Assembly: GCA_018819665.1 (NCBI GenBank)
Contig: JAHJOY010000106.1
Coordinates: forward strand, 1-6,045
Source: a bacterium
GTDB lineage: Bacteria > Atribacterota > Phoenicimicrobiia > Phoenicimicrobiales > Phoenicimicrobiaceae
Direction: 5' to 3'
Length of the DNA: 6,045 nucleotides
Below are positions 5,163 through 6,045 of this stretch, in pieces. The notes under the pieces were generated by a model that ran no database searches, was not told the origin of the DNA, and saw only the letters and a list, made by a program, of their open reading frames with translations. The position numbers were made by a program, and so were the translations under genes. The stretch's first letter is position 1, and every line of letters starts with the position of its first letter.

Positions 5163-6045
5163 ATGGTAAAAATAACTTTTTTGCCAGATAAAAAAAATAT
5201 TGAAGTGAATGAAGGAACTACTATACTGGAAGCATTGAAAAGGGCGGGGATAAATATTAATACTCCTTGCGGAGGAAAGGGAATTTGTGGTAAATGTAAA
5301 GTATTGGTTGTTGAAGGACTAACAGCTGCTTCCATAGAGAAAGAATTATTATCAGAGGGAGAAATAGAAAAAGGTTTTAGGTTTGCTTGTCAAACTAAAG
5401 TTTTTAAAGATAGCATTATAGAGATACCTTTAGAAATTAGATTAGACTTTAATAATGTTTTTTCTTCAAAATTGAAGGGGGATACTCATCATATTAAAAA
5501 GAGTTTTTCTATTGATTCTGATTTGAGGAAGGTATTTTTAGATTTAGAGAAGCCTTCTTTAGATGACCAAAGATCAGATTGGGAGAGAATTAAAGATGGA
5601 TTGTCTTTGAAGAAGATAGAAAATATTTTGAATTTGAAAGTACCCATAGAAATATTAAAGAAAATACCCGATCTGCTTAGAAAGTCAGATTTTAAAATAA
5701 CAATTACCTTACAGAATAACGAAATTATAGATATAGAAAGTGGAAATACTGCTAAAAATAGTTATGGCATTGCCTTTGATATCGGGACAACGACAGTTGC
5801 AGGATATTTGGTGAATTTAGAAAGCGGTATAGAGCTTTCAGCGGCAGCCAAGACTAATCCACAGGTTGTTTACGGTGATGATGTTATTTCCAGAGTTGGA
5901 TTTGCTCAACAAAATAAAGACGGCTTATTGAAATTGCAAAAAGAAATCGTTAATGCGTTAAATGAAATTATCAAAGAAACAACTCAAAGGGCAAAAATAA
6001 GCAGTGATAATATTTATAAAATGAGCATTGCAGGCAATACTTGTA
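5163..6045 (+). CDS. Reductive activator of corrinoid proteins (RACo-like, [2Fe-2S] plus ASKHA domain), 3' truncated
   Basis: About 294 residues are visible before the right edge. Residues 1-80 are a plant-type [2Fe-2S] ferredoxin domain: PCGGKGICGKC gives cysteines 36, 42 and 45, and FRFACQTK gives C76. A lysine-rich linker and middle domain follow (about 90-200). At residue 202 the ASKHA ATPase fold begins with GIAFDIGTTTVAGYLV, the phosphate-binding loop, then NPQVVYGDDVISR and MSIAGNTC. This order is that of RACo from Carboxydothermus (about 630 residues), which uses ATP to drive reduction of inactive Co(II) corrinoid to Co(I). It is unlike RamA, whose iron-sulfur clusters are C-terminal 4Fe-4S. 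An in-frame TAG at 5154-5156 leaves no upstream start, so ATG 5163 is used despite the distant AAAGGA. The likely client is the corrinoid protein of this cluster. AT-rich codon use matches the methyltransferase gene. Confidence 0.92.
   Translation, partial: MVKITFLPDKKNIEVNEGTTILEALKRAGININTPCGGKGICGKCKVLVVEGLTAASIEKELLSEGEIEKGFRFACQTKVFKDSIIEIPLEIRLDFNNVFSSKLKGDTHHIKKSFSIDSDLRKVFLDLEKPSLDDQRSDWERIKDGLSLKKIENILNLKVPIEILKKIPDLLRKSDFKITITLQNNEIIDIESGNTAKNSYGIAFDIGTTTVAGYLVNLESGIELSAAAKTNPQVVYGDDVISRVGFAQQNKDGLLKLQKEIVNALNEIIKETTQRAKISSDNIYKMSIAGNTC

Overview
The window suggests a low-GC anaerobic bacterium that moves methyl groups between a corrinoid protein and tetrahydrofolate (THF). The evidence is a B12-binding corrinoid protein, a methyl-THF:corrinoid methyltransferase, FolD, a MetF-type reductase, an electron-transferring flavoprotein (ETF) pair and an ATP-dependent corrinoid-reactivating ferredoxin, all on the + strand. 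Such sets occur in acetogens and in anaerobic methylotrophs that demethylate methylamines, glycine betaine or methyl ethers. No carbonyl branch (CO dehydrogenase/acetyl-CoA synthase) gene lies in the window, so the direction of carbon flow is open. The species cannot be fixed from the sequence; an uncultured Firmicutes-like or Atribacterota-like lineage would fit, as inference only.

Layout: positions 1-308 hold the C-terminal part of a corrinoid protein. A three-gene block follows: a short MetF-like methylene-THF reductase (377-1174), etfB (1200-1988) and etfA (2005-3024), with gaps of 25 and 16 bases. After a short AT-rich gap with a possible promoter come the methyltransferase gene (3116-3928) and folD (4054-4914). 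A 248-base AT-rich non-coding gap carries a tandem octamer repeat and a degenerate dispersed-repeat-like element. From 5163 a [2Fe-2S]/ASKHA corrinoid activator runs off the right edge.

Proposed working together: the corrinoid protein carries the methyl group; the methyltransferase exchanges it with THF; the MetF-like enzyme interconverts methyl- and methylene-THF, with EtfAB as the probable electron partner; FolD interconverts methylene- and methenyl-THF; the activator rescues corrinoid oxidised to Co(II).

Two things stand out. The metF-etfB-etfA block uses clearly different codons from the genes on both sides (leucine TTA is rare inside it and dominant in the adjoining genes), as if a redox module had been placed inside a corrinoid methyl-transfer cluster. 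Second, FolD has isoleucine where the catalytic lysine of the cyclohydrolase reaction is expected.
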